The translations under genes were made by a program, and so were the position numbers. From contig NW_024725489.1 in assembly GCF_018991925.1 (NCBI RefSeq), positions 5,027,114 through 5,091,113 on the forward strand: a stretch of DNA of 64,000 nt. The letters are read 5' to 3'. Below the pieces are notes generated by a model that was not told where the DNA came from, did no database searches, and was given only the letters and a program-made list of their open reading frames with translations. Below, in pieces: positions 39,501-54,500 of this stretch (positions are counted from its first letter, which is position 1; each line of letters starts with the position of its first letter). This DNA is from Homarus americanus. Taxonomy: Eukaryota; Arthropoda; Malacostraca; Decapoda; Nephropidae.

Positions 39501-42500
39501 GTAAACTATTTCATTATAATGTATTCATGACCACGGCTTGGGGGAAGACGTCATTAAGTGGAATATGAGTGACATATTTTCTCTCCCCAATTACGGAGAC
39601 GATAAAAAACGTTTAGGATCCTAGGACTTACAACTCTGTGTGGTGGTTTATTTCTGTCTTGGTCTGCCCCCTCTTTATCATGGTCTAACTCCTCTTTATC
39701 TCCCATGGTCTGACCCCTCTTTTTCATGGTCTAACTCCTCTTTATCTCCCATGGTCTGACCCCTCTTTTTCATGGTCTAACTCCTCTTTATCTCCCATGG
39801 TCTGACCCCTCTTCATCGTGGTCTTTCTTGGAAAAAATAATCTCATATCTCACTCAGTAATATCTTCCCTTGGCCAGATTAATTTATTGGGACAAAAAAT
39901 TTCTTGAAGTTCCTCATTGCATCTCTTGAAGCTTTTGATTTAATGTCACTGCACTTCACAATCAACACCAGCTCAGTCTTTACAGGGATAGAATGCAGTG
40001 TTTGTGGTGTATCAGTGTAAGGCCTAGGTTAGAGAGAGGTTGAGCGTGGTCACCTAAGATACACCAGAAAGACTGTAAATTCAGAGTGATGCTTAGCTTA
40101 GTAATGAACTCAGGTGGTTAAGAAATAACTGAATATATCTGGGATGGAAGAGGAAGTAAGTATTCCAATTGTATGTTGAACTTGATTTCAATTTAGAAGT
40201 TTTTGGGTAATTTCTTTATTTAAGTTTCTTGAATTTAGTTTCACTTTCTGACATCCCCGACTAAGTGGGGTTTTTTTGTAGTTTCACTTATGGTACAGTT
40301 GATAGAATCCAACAACACTGTAAAAAAAATAAGAACATATCTTGGTTTTATAAACTGTACTTTATTGTTGTGAATTTAAAGTACAGTATTATTATATAGA
40401 TGTATCTTGAACTATTTGGTAAATATTTAGTCAATCAGTAAGTTAAAAGCATTAGCTGCCTCTTGGGGCAAAAATAATTGCTGTAATAAAGGAGTTTATA
40501 TGCATACACACTTGTGTAGTGTGTGAAGCATGTGACATGTGAGTGGTCAATTCAACCTCTGTCCTAATAGGTCCCATTTCTAGTGGGCTAAGTCCTAATG
40601 ACCCCCATCTAACTCGACTTTTAGGATTGGAGCCCAGTCCTAATTGACTCCATTCCAATTACTAAGGAAGGTTTGGGGCCTATTTGGACTTGGGTCCACT
40701 TGACCTTTGCCCCGTTTAACATATAACAAGAAAGGAAAGTGTTATTTATGTTATTCAGTCGACTGTGATGTCTCACACAAATGCTTGCCACCCTTAGCCA
40801 GTCGTCACTTCCAGCTTGAACCTGTTACTAATGTGAGATAAACGTAATCGTGGAACGTTAAAGTTGTAGAGGAATTATGTCTAGTAGTGAACGGTCAGTC
40901 CTGTGGGGTACATAATAAGTGGTCAGTACAGTGGGCTATGCTTGTCAAGTGCCATTACTATAAGGCATATCTACGAGTTACCAACCAGTACTCTGGGATT
41001 CCTTATGAGTTGATGATATGGTAAACTTTGAGAGTCACCAGTCCTGTGGGAATCTTTTTATGAAAAAAAAAATATGGGAACTTTTTGCAAGTTGCCTGAA
41101 CTGTGGGAATTATTATGAGTTGATGAATTTGAAAGCTTTTGCAAGTTGCCAGTATTGTGGGTAGCTTTACGAGTTTATATGTAATACGGGAAGCTTTTGT
41201 GAGTTGCCAGTACTTTGGGATTCATTGAGAATTGGTAGTATGGAAAACTTTTGTGAATTGCAGGGTCTGAGGTAATAAATTGAATGCTGTAATGGGTTGC
41301 CAATACTGTACAGTACTGTGGAATTCATTTTGAGTTTGTAATATCACAGGAGGTACTAAGAAGAGGCCAGTTGCGTGAGATACATTGTGTTTATGGTATC
41401 ATGGGATGTATTTATGAGTTGGAAGGGAAGTGGGGTATATGATATACTATATAAACTCAGGAATATTGCAGAGGTTCAAACTATATCATGATTAATGTAA
41501 CTTCTGAGGCTCTGTACTGGTGCAGTATTGACCAAAGTAATGTAGGTATTGGATCAAGAACTTGCGTGTTTCTTGTGTTGGAAGCTGAATGGTACATAGA
41601 ACCCTTCATCATACAATATTGTGTTGCAATATACAGATTATCTTTAATGTTGAATAATTGCACGTACAGTATGTGCATGATTTTCATGATAGTATATTAC
41701 GCTGCCCTGTTGCTCTGTTTGATGCACAGTATGGGAAGAGACTGGATTGAAATTTGACTCAAGACATTAGAATCATGAACTGTTGGGGTTATATTTGTGT
41801 CTTGATGGAAGGTGCCACCCGAGGTTGTTTGTGCAACCATGGCATGGCATGGAGACTAGTGTGTGTGTGTCACAAATAAATTGGGAGCGTGTCATATCTT
41901 GACTACCAGCATGAAAGTTAATAGCTTTATCATTATGAATATGAAAAAAGTTTAATTTCTACAATGAGGGGATATGCTTTAGCTTTATCACTTTAATTAA
42001 TATTAGAGTATTTTCAGTTCAGCTTACCATAATGTATCCCGAAAAATTATGTCAAAGCGTTTACCAAATTTGTACTCTCAAATCTGTGAAATCAATCCTC
42101 TTTATTTTTCTATTTTTGTTGTTACTTTCAAGGTGTTCCCAGGAGAGTTAAGATTATTTAATGTTGTTTTTTTCTTCAAAAAAAAATAAGGCGCTGCCAC
42201 TGACAAAGGAACCTTGTCATCAAAGTTACATTTGTGATGTAAGGCTTGGCAATGAAAAACCTTCCTCTTTGTCATAGCCATCTCTTAAAATTTATTTGAA
42301 CCCCCCTCCCCCCACAGAAAAGAAAGTGCATTGTTATTACTGGTATTGTTTGTCTTGTCTAGTATTTTTAAAGCCAAGTATAAAATTTGGAAAATATATT
42401 TAGTCTTACGTGAAATACAAGTCTTGAGTTGCTATCTGGGAAAAGGATTAAGATGTGCTGTTTATGTATTTTGAAACTATGTATCAGTAGAAGATACAAC

Positions 42501-45500
42501 ACTGGTTTGTCCTTTTTTGCTAAATGGCCCCCAGTCTTTATAGGCCTTGGTTCTGATAGGTCTAGCTTAACCTATTGTAATCTGTAAGCCTGTGACCCCA
42601 AGGGCTATATGGTTAGGTTTCATTGGGCATACTTAGGATTGTGACTCGTTTGACAGTGAGCCGATGTGTGACAAGTGGACGCTAGACGAGAGAGACCCAC
42701 GTGTTGAGTAACAGTGTGTAGGGTTAATACCACTCTCAATCTAAACTGCCAGGCATTCAAAGATACTGTGATCTCAGTTTTAGTCAGTACTTGTAAGTTA
42801 ATCCTTTTAGCTTGTATTACAGCTGAAGGGGTCATATCTGCAGTTCATAGTCAGCTTGTTACTGTTCTTGGTGTGTGTTTGTGTGTGTCTGTCTGTAAAG
42901 AAGACATTTATAGTGTGTGTGTGAGTTTAAAAATCAGTGCCATGTCAACTTTGAACCCTTAATCTGACATGGTCAAGTTCAGGGGTTCAAGATTAGCATA
43001 ATACAGATTTTTAGGCCCATAGAAATACTATATAAACACACAAACCCATCCAAAAACAATATCGTGTTGCGTTTGAACCGCTGGTATGACCCCTTAGCAC
43101 CAGCACCAGGGACAACATACAGTCTGAACCTGGGCCAAGTACATTTGCTCTGTCTTTATGTTGCTAAAGTTGCACAATTTTTCAGATGCCAAATTGAATA
43201 TGATATAACAGAGCTTTATTTAAAACACTGTCTTCCAATTAGGGCCATCATAACACAGAATTAGTGTTTTCTTTTTTACTATTATTACTTAACTGATTAA
43301 TTGTCAAGAAGTGTTATTGATTTGGTATGTGTTGTAGAGCGGATGAGGGCATTAACTACATTTATTTGGAGTTTTGATGTAATTGGCTGCAAAATGATCG
43401 ACTAGAATTCATTTCATCGGAATTTTAATCATCCAGGATATAATTTATTTCTGTATTGCTAAAATGTTAAGGATCAAAGTGTTAATTCTACGTTGTAGTT
43501 TTATCCCTGTTGTATAAAAGAAAAATTTATTGTATTTTATATTTTTTTTTAAGTGTTGTCCTAATAGATTGTCCTGGATTTTTTCAAGATTGTGATGAAA
43601 GGAATCCTACTTTAATGTGGCTATGTATTGGTATCTACAGTGTGTGTGTATAACTCCTTCAACTCATCTCTATCTATGATCTATGATTTCAAAAGTGATA
43701 CTTTACTTTTGAGTTCAACTTCACCAAAAATCACCTCAAACTATATACTGTACACTAGTACTTCGGGACTTCCTTCTGCACTGTCATCCAAGACGGGAGG
43801 TCATCGTGTGCGTGTTTAATGCCAGATTCTTCTTATTTGTCTGTACTTCAGTTTCTGAACCTAAATGAACAGGTGTTTGTCTCAGTGATGATGATTGATT
43901 TTGGACTTGTACGAGCTCCTTCACTTAGAAAATACTAGTTAATAAAACAAGCATTGTGTTCCTATCTTTTGAAATTGATAGCATTATGAATGTGATGTAT
44001 GTGCACTTGTGTAATATTTTACATTGCATCAGTAGTAGTCACTTTGTAACAGGTTGGCTCCCTTTTGTAATTAAATAATAAAAGGTTGATAATTAAGTTG
44101 ATATTAATCTTGTTTGATTATTCCTTATATAACATAAGCTGGAGTGAGTGGGAAGGGGTTGTTGTTGGTGACTTTAGCATAGTAAGTCATGTGAAGCCGC
44201 CCCTGTCTTACACCTGCAGTAGTGTTGTATGTCCTGCTCTTACATGAGCCAACCTATTACTAGACTATTAGATGATGTCAATGATAGATACTGTACTCAA
44301 GTATGAGAGGGGACGGCTGCAAGTTTAGCAAGTGAATCTAAACAGTTCTGCATTATGGTGACTATAATATTAGATAAGTAAATGTTATCAATATAGCTGA
44401 AGAAGGCAGGGGTTAAAATTTGTCAAATATTAAGTTCTAAAGACCAAGAATTGAAAACTAGTCTGTTCAGTGTCAGCAATATTGCAGGCAGCATGATGTG
44501 CACATCATCCCTGAGTTTGTATACAACTTTAACATGACTCGTGACAAATCTCCGAGGACATGACCAGAACTCCATTATTGACCACATCTAGTGGGCAGAA
44601 GTGTTAATGAGGCTGTAACATAACTTGTCCTCACTCAAACCACCAAAAAAAAAATGGATAGGGATTTTTTTCAGATTTTGCTGTTGGGAAAGTTTTAGGA
44701 AAGTAGAGTGAGATAAAGAGAATTAGGTTATGGATTATCATGATATGGAAGATGAGAGTTCTCAAGAATATATACACAAGCAGACCCTGATTTAAGAGAG
44801 GGTTACATTCCTGCGAAACCTCATAAATTGATGCTCATTTTTCATAGCCTCCAATTACTAAAGCTGAAATGCATTCCTAGAAAAACAAATACGTACAAAC
44901 AATAAACAATAATTCAAATGTATTCAGTAAAGTACAATTTGATAATTGAATCAAAGTGAACAATATTAAAAGGTAAGCTAACTTTATATTTGAAATTATA
45001 TTACTGCAGTAATACAGTGACTACCAATATATAATTGGAGATACGATCTCAAAGAAAAAAAACCATGCTAGACCTCATGATTTCTTTTGTCCTAATCTCT
45101 TTCTTTGTGTACATGGTGCAAACGCTGCACAGAGGCGCCTTGAGCTATGACCGACACTGGTTCAAGCATCAGGCTGATTGTGTTCTGTACTCTTTTAATA
45201 TTAATTTTTTTATGCTTCACAATATTGTACCCAAAAACAAACGCCAAAGTGATAGAACTGAGTTTAACAGCACTAAAGGTTAACAAAGTGGTGTAAAAAG
45301 AGTGGAGATTCTACAAAAACTGTACCAAGGACAGTTTATAAGGAACTGAAAATTCCATAGCACTGAGGAAATGGAGTCAACTGTTTGAATGACTGTGGTG
45401 GTCTTCACATGAGTTTGAGGAGGAAGTTAATGGTGCTTGTAAGAGAATGATGACACATTGAAAGTTTAGTGAAATAGGCAAGCATAGTGTTAGAAAAAAA

Positions 45501-48500
45501 CTGCATTATTTTAATATTTTCATTATCATTAATGAATTGTTTGTTCATAAATTCAGGGTTTCACTCGTAAATTAAAGTGGGACAAAATTAAATTTCTCGT
45601 ATGAAAATTTTCAGTTGTCAAATCCTCGTAAATTGGGAACTACCTGTAGTGTGTTGTGTATAAGGATAATAAATGAGTGAAGGCAGTGTTAACAGTGATT
45701 AAGATAAAATCAACCTTGAGCAGCACTGGTTTGTCTTTGCAACTACTGTACTTGACTACTGTTTAGATTGACCAACACTGAGCAGGGTACATGAAGGATG
45801 TTATGGACTGGTCAAATGGGTCCAAGTCCTAATAGGGTCTGATGGTGATGGATAGGTTAATCAGTTAGGGACTAGGCTGCATTTGACCTGTAATAGAGTA
45901 ATGTATCATAGTTGTATTGATAGGATGTTGTTACAGTAAACCAGATCTTGGTTTGGTTAAATGTGTAGTTTTATGATGGTGTTATAAGACCTGAAGAGTG
46001 ACTGCAAGTACGAGTTAAGATTCGTTAACATTTTAAAAGGAGGAGGGACCTAAGCTGAATTTCTTTCAAGGGTAAAGAATTATCAGTAAATATTAGTTTT
46101 CTATCCTTCAGCCTTTTTTTTTTTTTTACCAAACTGGGGTAACTCATTAAATTACACACACCCATGCATGAATGCACACATTTACACATGCATGTACTCA
46201 CACATGCACACACTCAAGCATGGACATGACTTTCAGCCACGACCAGCCTGGTAAGGTACTTGATAATATGCAGTACATATATAACCAGTTTTCCCTAATG
46301 TATGAATCAAGTGATGTTGAATAGTGACTCATGGTTTATTGATTATACTGTATATGTTATATGAATGTACAGGTGTCCCCTCTATCTACAATATTTCACT
46401 TTAACGATGGTGTTATATTTAAGACCACTACCCTCTATTAATGATGTACCTGTAAATAATCTGCATGAATGATGGTCATCATCCGGCCAATGCAGATGCA
46501 TCTCTCAGTTCACTTGTCAGCTGCTGTCTACCTGCATGTCTACCCAGTGCACTACAGTACCAAGCTTTGTTCTATGGTGATTGTGTAGTTCAATGACTAA
46601 TGGTCATTATCTGTGTTTTTTAATGCCTTACTGTGAGAGGACATCACTAGTGTTCACGCTGTACACGTACTGTACAGTACTCTGTTTTTTTTACTGTGAA
46701 GAGATTTTTACCTTTTTTTTTGTGATTGTAAAGTGCTTTGCCTGTATTTTTGTGAAAATGATTATTCGTTCTGTTTTTGTGATTTTGAAGTGAGCAGTGT
46801 AACTTTGAAAATGTCTGGGAAGGTCAGGGCACCCAGGAAAAGCATCTCTCTGGAGGTGAAGCTTGACATTGTGAAGTGGCATAAGACTCCCCAGAGTCTG
46901 TGTGGGAGTCAGAGTAATGTCTCCACTCCACCTTCAAGAGTCCCACTAAGGGGACAAGTAATGATGACCAGGCTTGTTCTTAATGATATGGTGAGTGTCA
47001 TTTTATTGTGTTGTAGGTGTAGTATTATTGTAGAAATTTTATTTTCGGTAATACATGTGGATGTCGGACTGGCTGGGAATGTATCCCATTGAACCTCGTG
47101 TTATAATGATCCCAAGATACGATATTTCAACCTGCGATGGGTTTCCAGGAACATAATCATAAATAGGAGGATACCCGTATAAATTGTAGGACTTAAATAT
47201 ATGTTTATTATATAACTAAACATATTACTGTAGTGGAAAAGTAAAGACAATGAATGATGAACACTGTACATACCTGACAGTTATTTAGTTAACAAAGATC
47301 ACCGTGGAATATTTAAAGAATGCGTAATGTCTAGTTTTACGTCAGTGTTGGTTCTGTATTATGGTCACCATCTTGCCATCCGGCAATGATAATAAATTCA
47401 AAGAAAAATTAATATTACCTTTATGGATATTTATGTTGAGTTTTAATTGCTGCAGGTTAATTATTTACATTCTGGGGGAAGGCTTCTGTACCTGTATGTA
47501 TATCCAAGTTTGTTTCTTGTAAATGGTTCAGCTCTTGGGATGATGAGCACAGATTATATTATATAATTAAGATGAATTTTAGTTTGTACTCCACCCTATT
47601 AATACAGAAATGGTTAATGTGGCCTCTTAGGGTAATGGCTGCCTTGATTATATTATTAAGTATTTTATGTGATAATCCTATCCTACAGAAACTAGGTAAG
47701 TGTATGTTTTATTTATTATTGTGTTTTATGGATCTGCTCCTTTGTTTTAAGACATGAAACATTTTTTCCTACAAACTCATCCAACAGAAGATAGATAACT
47801 AAGGATCACAGAAAGTGGATCCTGTAGACCTAACAGCCTGTAATTAATAATGTAGATACAAAAAATCATGCTCTATATGAATAGAATATTGTCACCGAGT
47901 CTTAAGGTGGTTCCACACCTGCGTACATTTTGTCACTAACATGTGCTCAACAAGAAGAAACACCGAACTAGTGCACGCGGCCGCACCCTACCAGATTTGG
48001 AATCCTGTGCCTCATTTCGTCTTGTCGATCACATGTTGGCAACAAAATGTACGCACATGTGGACGCACCTTAAAAGGAACGAAATATATTCCAGTAAGAT
48101 AAAGGATCAATTCTGTAGCGATGCATTCAATTACAAGAGTACAGTATTGTACAGTACCGTAATATGTCTCACCGGAGGTGTCCCTAGTGGGTGCAGAAGT
48201 AAATTAAAGTAATCTATGCAGGTAATTTTACAGTACAGTATTGCAACACAAAATATGGAAAGAAAATGAAAGAGATCTGTGACCCCTTAACCATATGTGA
48301 TGACTGCTCTAGAAGTTATGAAAATACTTAGTGAGATTCGGAAATACACAAGAAAAACCTAAAATTTAATACCTGGTGATATTATTGTTTGCATATGGTA
48401 TACTGTACATGGAAAATAAAACATTATTTTTATATTTTTTGTAAGATAAACAAGACAAATGCCATAAAATAGTCTGGATGTGATAACAAATTTCATGGCA

Positions 48501-51500
48501 GCACAATTAATAACTAAAAACCAATTTAATATACTATTGCACCTCATAAACATTTGCTAAGTAGCGGAAACGGTCTACTTTTGAAAATTAACATTCCTTG
48601 CTTTTTTTTTCAGCAAACTTTTCTATCAGTTTATGAAAGTACAAACTTACTGCCAGTTCCTTTTCGATGGACATAGTTGTCCTTAGATACAGTAGCGTTT
48701 TATCAATTTGAGTTTAGAAAAACTTCTCTCCTCTGATGCCACTGTGACTGGAACTGCCAACAAAATTCTTTTATGATACTTGATTTTGCATTACGGAAAG
48801 AACCATTGAAAGATTTTAGAAACTGAAGGACTTGAAGTTCATTTTTAGTTTCTTTAGGAATGAATTCTCAGAGTAGTGTATTCGAACCTCTGAAAATGGC
48901 TCAGCTTCGTCAATATTGTGATTATTTCTAACACTCAATGACTTGTCCAAAGCAGAGATGTGCTCAGCTAGTTACAGCACAGTTGCTATAATATGTGTTA
49001 GAACCAATTGCCAATGTTCCTTTTCTTTATTCAAGTTCTGTAACATGTGTGTATCTGTGGTAGTCATTGAACACAAACTTTTCTTCACCTCCATCCATTT
49101 GGTTAAGTTGAACGAATGTTCATTTGATGACTCAATGATTCATGATAATTTAATCTTTCACTAAAATGCTTCCAATCAGCACAGCCTTCATTTATGTGTT
49201 GCATTTAAACTGTATAATTACTAACCAGGAGACTGCAAGGCCCCTGGAAGTGCTCTGTGTCTCACTCTAAAATATTGTGTTATCACAACCTGGAGATTGG
49301 AAGATACTGTATTAAAATATAATTTTTACACCAAGTATATATTCTAATTAAAACTGTAAAACATATAATGTCCTGATTCCAATTTTCAATATGAAAAATA
49401 ATTTAACCCTTCCAAAATAATTCCCTTCAACAACTTGTCCACCACAGTATATGGGCTCACCTGCTCAAAAGTTGGCAGTCTAATGTGCCTTAGCCTAACC
49501 TCACTAGCCATTTTGATGGGGATCCATCATACCAATGGCAACAGTTGCCTTCTGGAGACAGGAGGTGTGTTAGAGCCTTGTCTGCATAATTGGTGCACTC
49601 TTGATTTCATGTAATCCACCATTTTGAAACTAGTTCCTTGTTGACAGTGGAAAGGTATAGATACATCAGATAACTCTTCACTGCTCTTGTTATCTGTCTA
49701 TGCATTTTCACATTTTTGAAGATAGAGCTGAAATTTGGTAGGGGTGTGGAGGGTGGCCTAGGGGATAGTCCTGCACTACCCCCTGTTCCTCCACCTGGGG
49801 GAAGCCAGGTAACTCTGCTCGTATTTTATCAGAACCAAGTGTCAGTCCCTTTGTGACACTTGAGGGTCTGTTGGCAAGAACTCCCACACTTTTAAGTGTT
49901 ATCAATAATGCAAGACAAAATTGGTGTTACAAATAATATTTTCTTATACAACTGTACTGTACAGTATATGTACTTGTATATATTTTTTGTTGGTACTGAG
50001 TTACTAGCCTCTGTGTCTGGGTTAGCATGCTAGTAGTGGCTCACCTTATTGCTGGTGCTTGTGAACTTTGAAATTCCACTATTCCACTAAACTTTTGGTG
50101 CCCTCCATACAGTTGTACTATTCACCTATACTGTACTATATAATACAGTAGGTGGCTCTAGGCCTGTTTGCCCCCGTTGAACATAAGTTTTGACTGTTTA
50201 GTAATAGCACTCTCAGGGTAATCTAGTAGTTGACTCATTACTTATACTGTATACTGTTTAGTACTGCATAACTATTTCAGTACATACACAATGTTGCATT
50301 CATTATTGTGATTGTGTGGGATGTATAGTATTACTGAGATCTCTAATTGAGCACTTCATTGTAGGGGAACTGTGTGATAGCCCTGTTGGCATTGAATGGC
50401 TTCAGCCTTTTTGGCTAGAACCAATGTTTTGTCCTTTAATGGGGGGTTGGGGGGTACTATCATTCCTATGGGTGCAGTGGCCTTTAAATTATTAAGGACT
50501 ACACTGGGTACCCTCATGATTAATAAATTAATTTTGTCATAACTTTCACATCCATTGTCTATTTGAATAATTTTCCTTCTTGCATTTTGCATTATAGTTC
50601 ATTGGTTTGTTTTGTTAAGAGATGTAGATGAGACTCTTGTACATTGCTTTCTCTAATGTCAGTTTAGCTCCCGAGGGTGAGGCTTTTTCAATTCCACAAA
50701 TTATGGAACAGTGAATCATGGACTTCTCGGGTGGTTAAGAATGGCATGAAGTAATTATGGAGACCCATCAGTAGACACTTCTTAGGAGCTGATAAACATC
50801 CTTCATAGAACAAAATCTTTTCAGTACTTCAGTCCCGGTTGAAATCAGTCTCAGGTCACATCTGACGTCCCATACTGGCCATAAATAATTGCCTGTGCTT
50901 ACGAAGTTATGATTTGTTTAGAGCTAGACAAAGATATTCCTTTAACCCACCCCTTCTTCTTGATCTTCTGCTCAGTATAAGGAGTGCAGAAGGACAGCTG
51001 AGTTTACAAGTTATTAAGTGTGCTTCAAAAGTAATTAGGGATTCATGAAGCTTTTCTCTAAAGGCATGATAATTATGTGCATCAACATCCACATCCTGGC
51101 AGTTCTCAGCAGTGGATTGTTTATTCAGCATCAGTGGAACGAAGAAGAATGTCAACATTATGTTTTATAGTAGCTTCACAGGCCTGGTGGGAAGTTATGT
51201 ATGGGATATAAATTGATAGAAGCAAAAACTTTACAGGAGGAAAATCACACATTAGTTTTGTTGATTTTCATTGTACTTCACATTACATATACAGCATTTT
51301 AATGTTTCACAACTTAATCACAAGTGCTGCCTAACACCAGAACATGAAGTATTCTGAATTTTATCGACATGACCCTGGCTAAGAATTGATCACGAGTTTC
51401 ATCAGTGATGTTAGTTGGTACTGAAAGTCAGGATGCAGTGAGAAGCCCATGGTGTGAGTGAGCTGGGGTTGTGGAGGACCTATTCCTTGGTTGTCAGTCA

Positions 51501-54500
51501 GTTAGGGAAAATGTTCATACAGGGATGAGGGGTATAACAGCTAGCTCCATACCTGAGATAATTGTCGTTAACACTCTTGTGGTCTTTCGGTGCAGATTGT
51601 GTCGCTAAGAGCTCCCATACTGGCCTGACCTTTCATGCTCAGCCTTATCTCACACTAAGAGCACCCTTCCTGTAAGTAGAAATGCTGGAACAGTGGAATG
51701 GCCCAATAAACCACTTAAGCTCCTCCCACTAGCCTCGTGGGCTGGCAAATGCATCTCTAAGGGTCTGGATCGCTCTACCCAATGTTTACTAAAACTGAAA
51801 AACTGTTCCTGTTACCGACCCAACCTGCATAGAAAAACTGCGGGGAGGTGAAATTGTAAATGACGCAATTTGCGTCAAAAGACCACTAGGGGATGAGATT
51901 TCCAACCATGGCCAGGAGTATCAGGGGGTTAATCACCAGAAATTAGGGGACTTGCACTGCCTCATTTGGGAAGTTTTCAGTCAATATTTACAAGTTAGTA
52001 TGTACAACATACTGAACTAAACTATATTTACTCATTCTTACTTTTAAGTTAATTACCTTAATCTGTAAATGATTGGACAGTTCTTGATCTTTATAACCTA
52101 CAGAAACTAATCACTGGGTTTGGATAGGTGTCGGTATGATGTGGAATACAGTTCTGTACAGTACTGTACTACTGTAGTTATCATAATGGGTTGCCACTCC
52201 GCTAGTCTTGGTTTAAATCACCATCAAGGAATCAGTGTGTGCTTGATGTCCAGTGTGAGCCAGTGCTAGTAATACAACCGTATCCCTTCCAGTCTGTCAG
52301 AATATCCAGTAGATTCACAAATATCCAGACATAGTGTAAAGTGTACAGTATTCATATTTATGAATCTTCCTTGTGTCTAGTGTTACCATCACTACCCATC
52401 ATATTTACCCAATCATTACATAAGGTTTATTACACTTAATGTAATTTCTAGTATCCCTGTTTAAGTACTGTATATATACTGTACATGTACCTTAATATCT
52501 GTGGGGCGGTAAAAAATAAATAATTACAGTATATGGAAAACACAAACCACTTTTAACACCACATTTCCTATCATTTGCAGAAGTGTAGTCTGAGTCTTCA
52601 CCAAAGGGATGGCTAAACACAGGCAAGCCTCCTTAGTTTAGTTCAGTAAATGCAGAAATGGAACAATGGAAGCACACTATTAGGCAGGATATAAAAGTAG
52701 GATATAACATACTACAGTAGTTATATATAGGTAGAAGGTTGACTTAACATATACAGTAATCAGATAATGTGATTATGGAAAGTAGTACATAACCTGTATT
52801 ATTGTGTTGCAGATAGGAAGTGCAATAGAGGGCCTTGATGCTGCCCCTCCACACATGCCAACATGGGAACAGCTGCAGGCCCGAGTGTCTCGTCCACTGG
52901 TGCGTCCTATGTGGGTAGTACGGCCAAACCCGCCACCTCCAGATGAGGATGAAGAGGAGGAGGAGGAGGAGGAGGAGAGTGGCAGCGATGGGGAGAGTCG
53001 TCCAGCTGCACGTGAACCTCTTCCACCGACAATGAATCGTGCTGTGATGCTTCCCGTTTTTCATCATTTATCTGTGAGAGACTTAAAGGTGGTGATGCAG
53101 GTGTGTAGAACTTGGGCACAGTGGGCAATAAACCCAACTTTATGGAAAACTATCAACCTTGCACATAAACGAGTTGATGTATATCACCTGGAGGGTGTTG
53201 TGCGCCGCCAGCCTTGCTTGTTGGATTTAAGTTGGGCTCGAGTTAGTGCAGAGCAACTGTGCTGGCTTTTGGCTCGACTTCCTCAGCTCAAGGAACTCCA
53301 CCTAGAGGGTCAGGGTTGGGAAGTGGTGTCGGGTCTCACCTCTCCTTACTGCCCAGCTCTGTCTCGACTCAATTTATCATACTGTGAGGGGTTAACTGAC
53401 AGTACACTAACAACTTTACTATCAGCCCCACGAACTCACCGTCCAGGCCACCGTGACACAACTACACGACTGCGTCAACTCACAGATCTGAGTTTGGCAG
53501 GAACTCAAGTTGGAGATGAAGGAGCTAGAGCTATCGTACGTTCCCTGCCATTTCTTAGTACTCTCGACTTGAGCAGTTGCCAGCGTATAACAGAGCTTAG
53601 TACAGCTTTATTGGCTCATCCCTCCAGTGTTGTAAGTCATTCACTGTCATCATTGGATTTAAGGGGTTGTCACCGCCTGGCTCCGACATGTCTACCGTCC
53701 CTCACTTGTTTACCTCTTCTGTCCAAGTTGGCACTTCACCCTTGCTCCCGCATTCCATTAGCAGCACTTCGTGTTTGGGGAAAATCTCACGGTTACACTC
53801 TTGGTGTGGAGGACATTTTAGCAAGGGCACCTCCACCGCCCCCTGACCCAGATTTAGATCCTTCCTCAGACTCAGATATGTCTTCTCTCTCCAGGTCATC
53901 ATCTCCAGGAGTTGCCAGAATAACACAAGAAACTCCAGAAATATCACCAAATAACCCAGATGCCAAGAAAGGAACAGAAAGTCCCCCAAAATTGGAGTCT
54001 GGTGAAAAAGATGAAAAAGAAAAAGATGAGCAAGTGGATGCGAGCAAGAAAGAGAGTTCATTAGGCAAGAACTCAGATGTGGAATCCAATTCAAAATCAA
54101 ATGGAATCCCTTCAGGTAAATCAAAAATCCTGTCAAGTACTTCAGGTAAAAAGAAACCAGATAAAGTGGAGGAGACAAACAAAAAGGAAGATAAAGAGGT
54201 GGATAATTCCATAAATAAAAAAACAAGTGAGAAGAACACTGAGAATCTCCAGAGCAAAACTGTCTCACAGAAAGGTGGAAGTGACTCCCCTGTGAGTGGC
54301 AGCTTGAGGGTGTCAACAAGAAGACAGAGCCGTTTGCAAGACTGTGATGGTGATTCTGGGACCTCAGTTGATCAAGCCAGCAAAAAGAATACAGGTTCTC
54401 CTGAACACCCTAACAAAAATAGTGGACCTTCAGAGACCAGCAAAAAGAATTCTGCTTCTTCTTCAGAACAAGTTAACAAGAAGACTACTACATCTTCTGA

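Larger units (their letters stand above)
38766..52812. other. Intron n-o (14 kb)
   Basis: Holds a 47-bp minisatellite, a diverged tandem repeat (40925-41420), two Tigger-like elements (44781-45646, 46370-47186), a TTAA-flanked MITE (47906-48069), a hAT transposase fragment (48598-49196) and a weak TTAA-flanked inverted element (51568-51932). 41430-44770, 49200-51560 and 51940-52810 show no gene. Confidence 0.7.
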
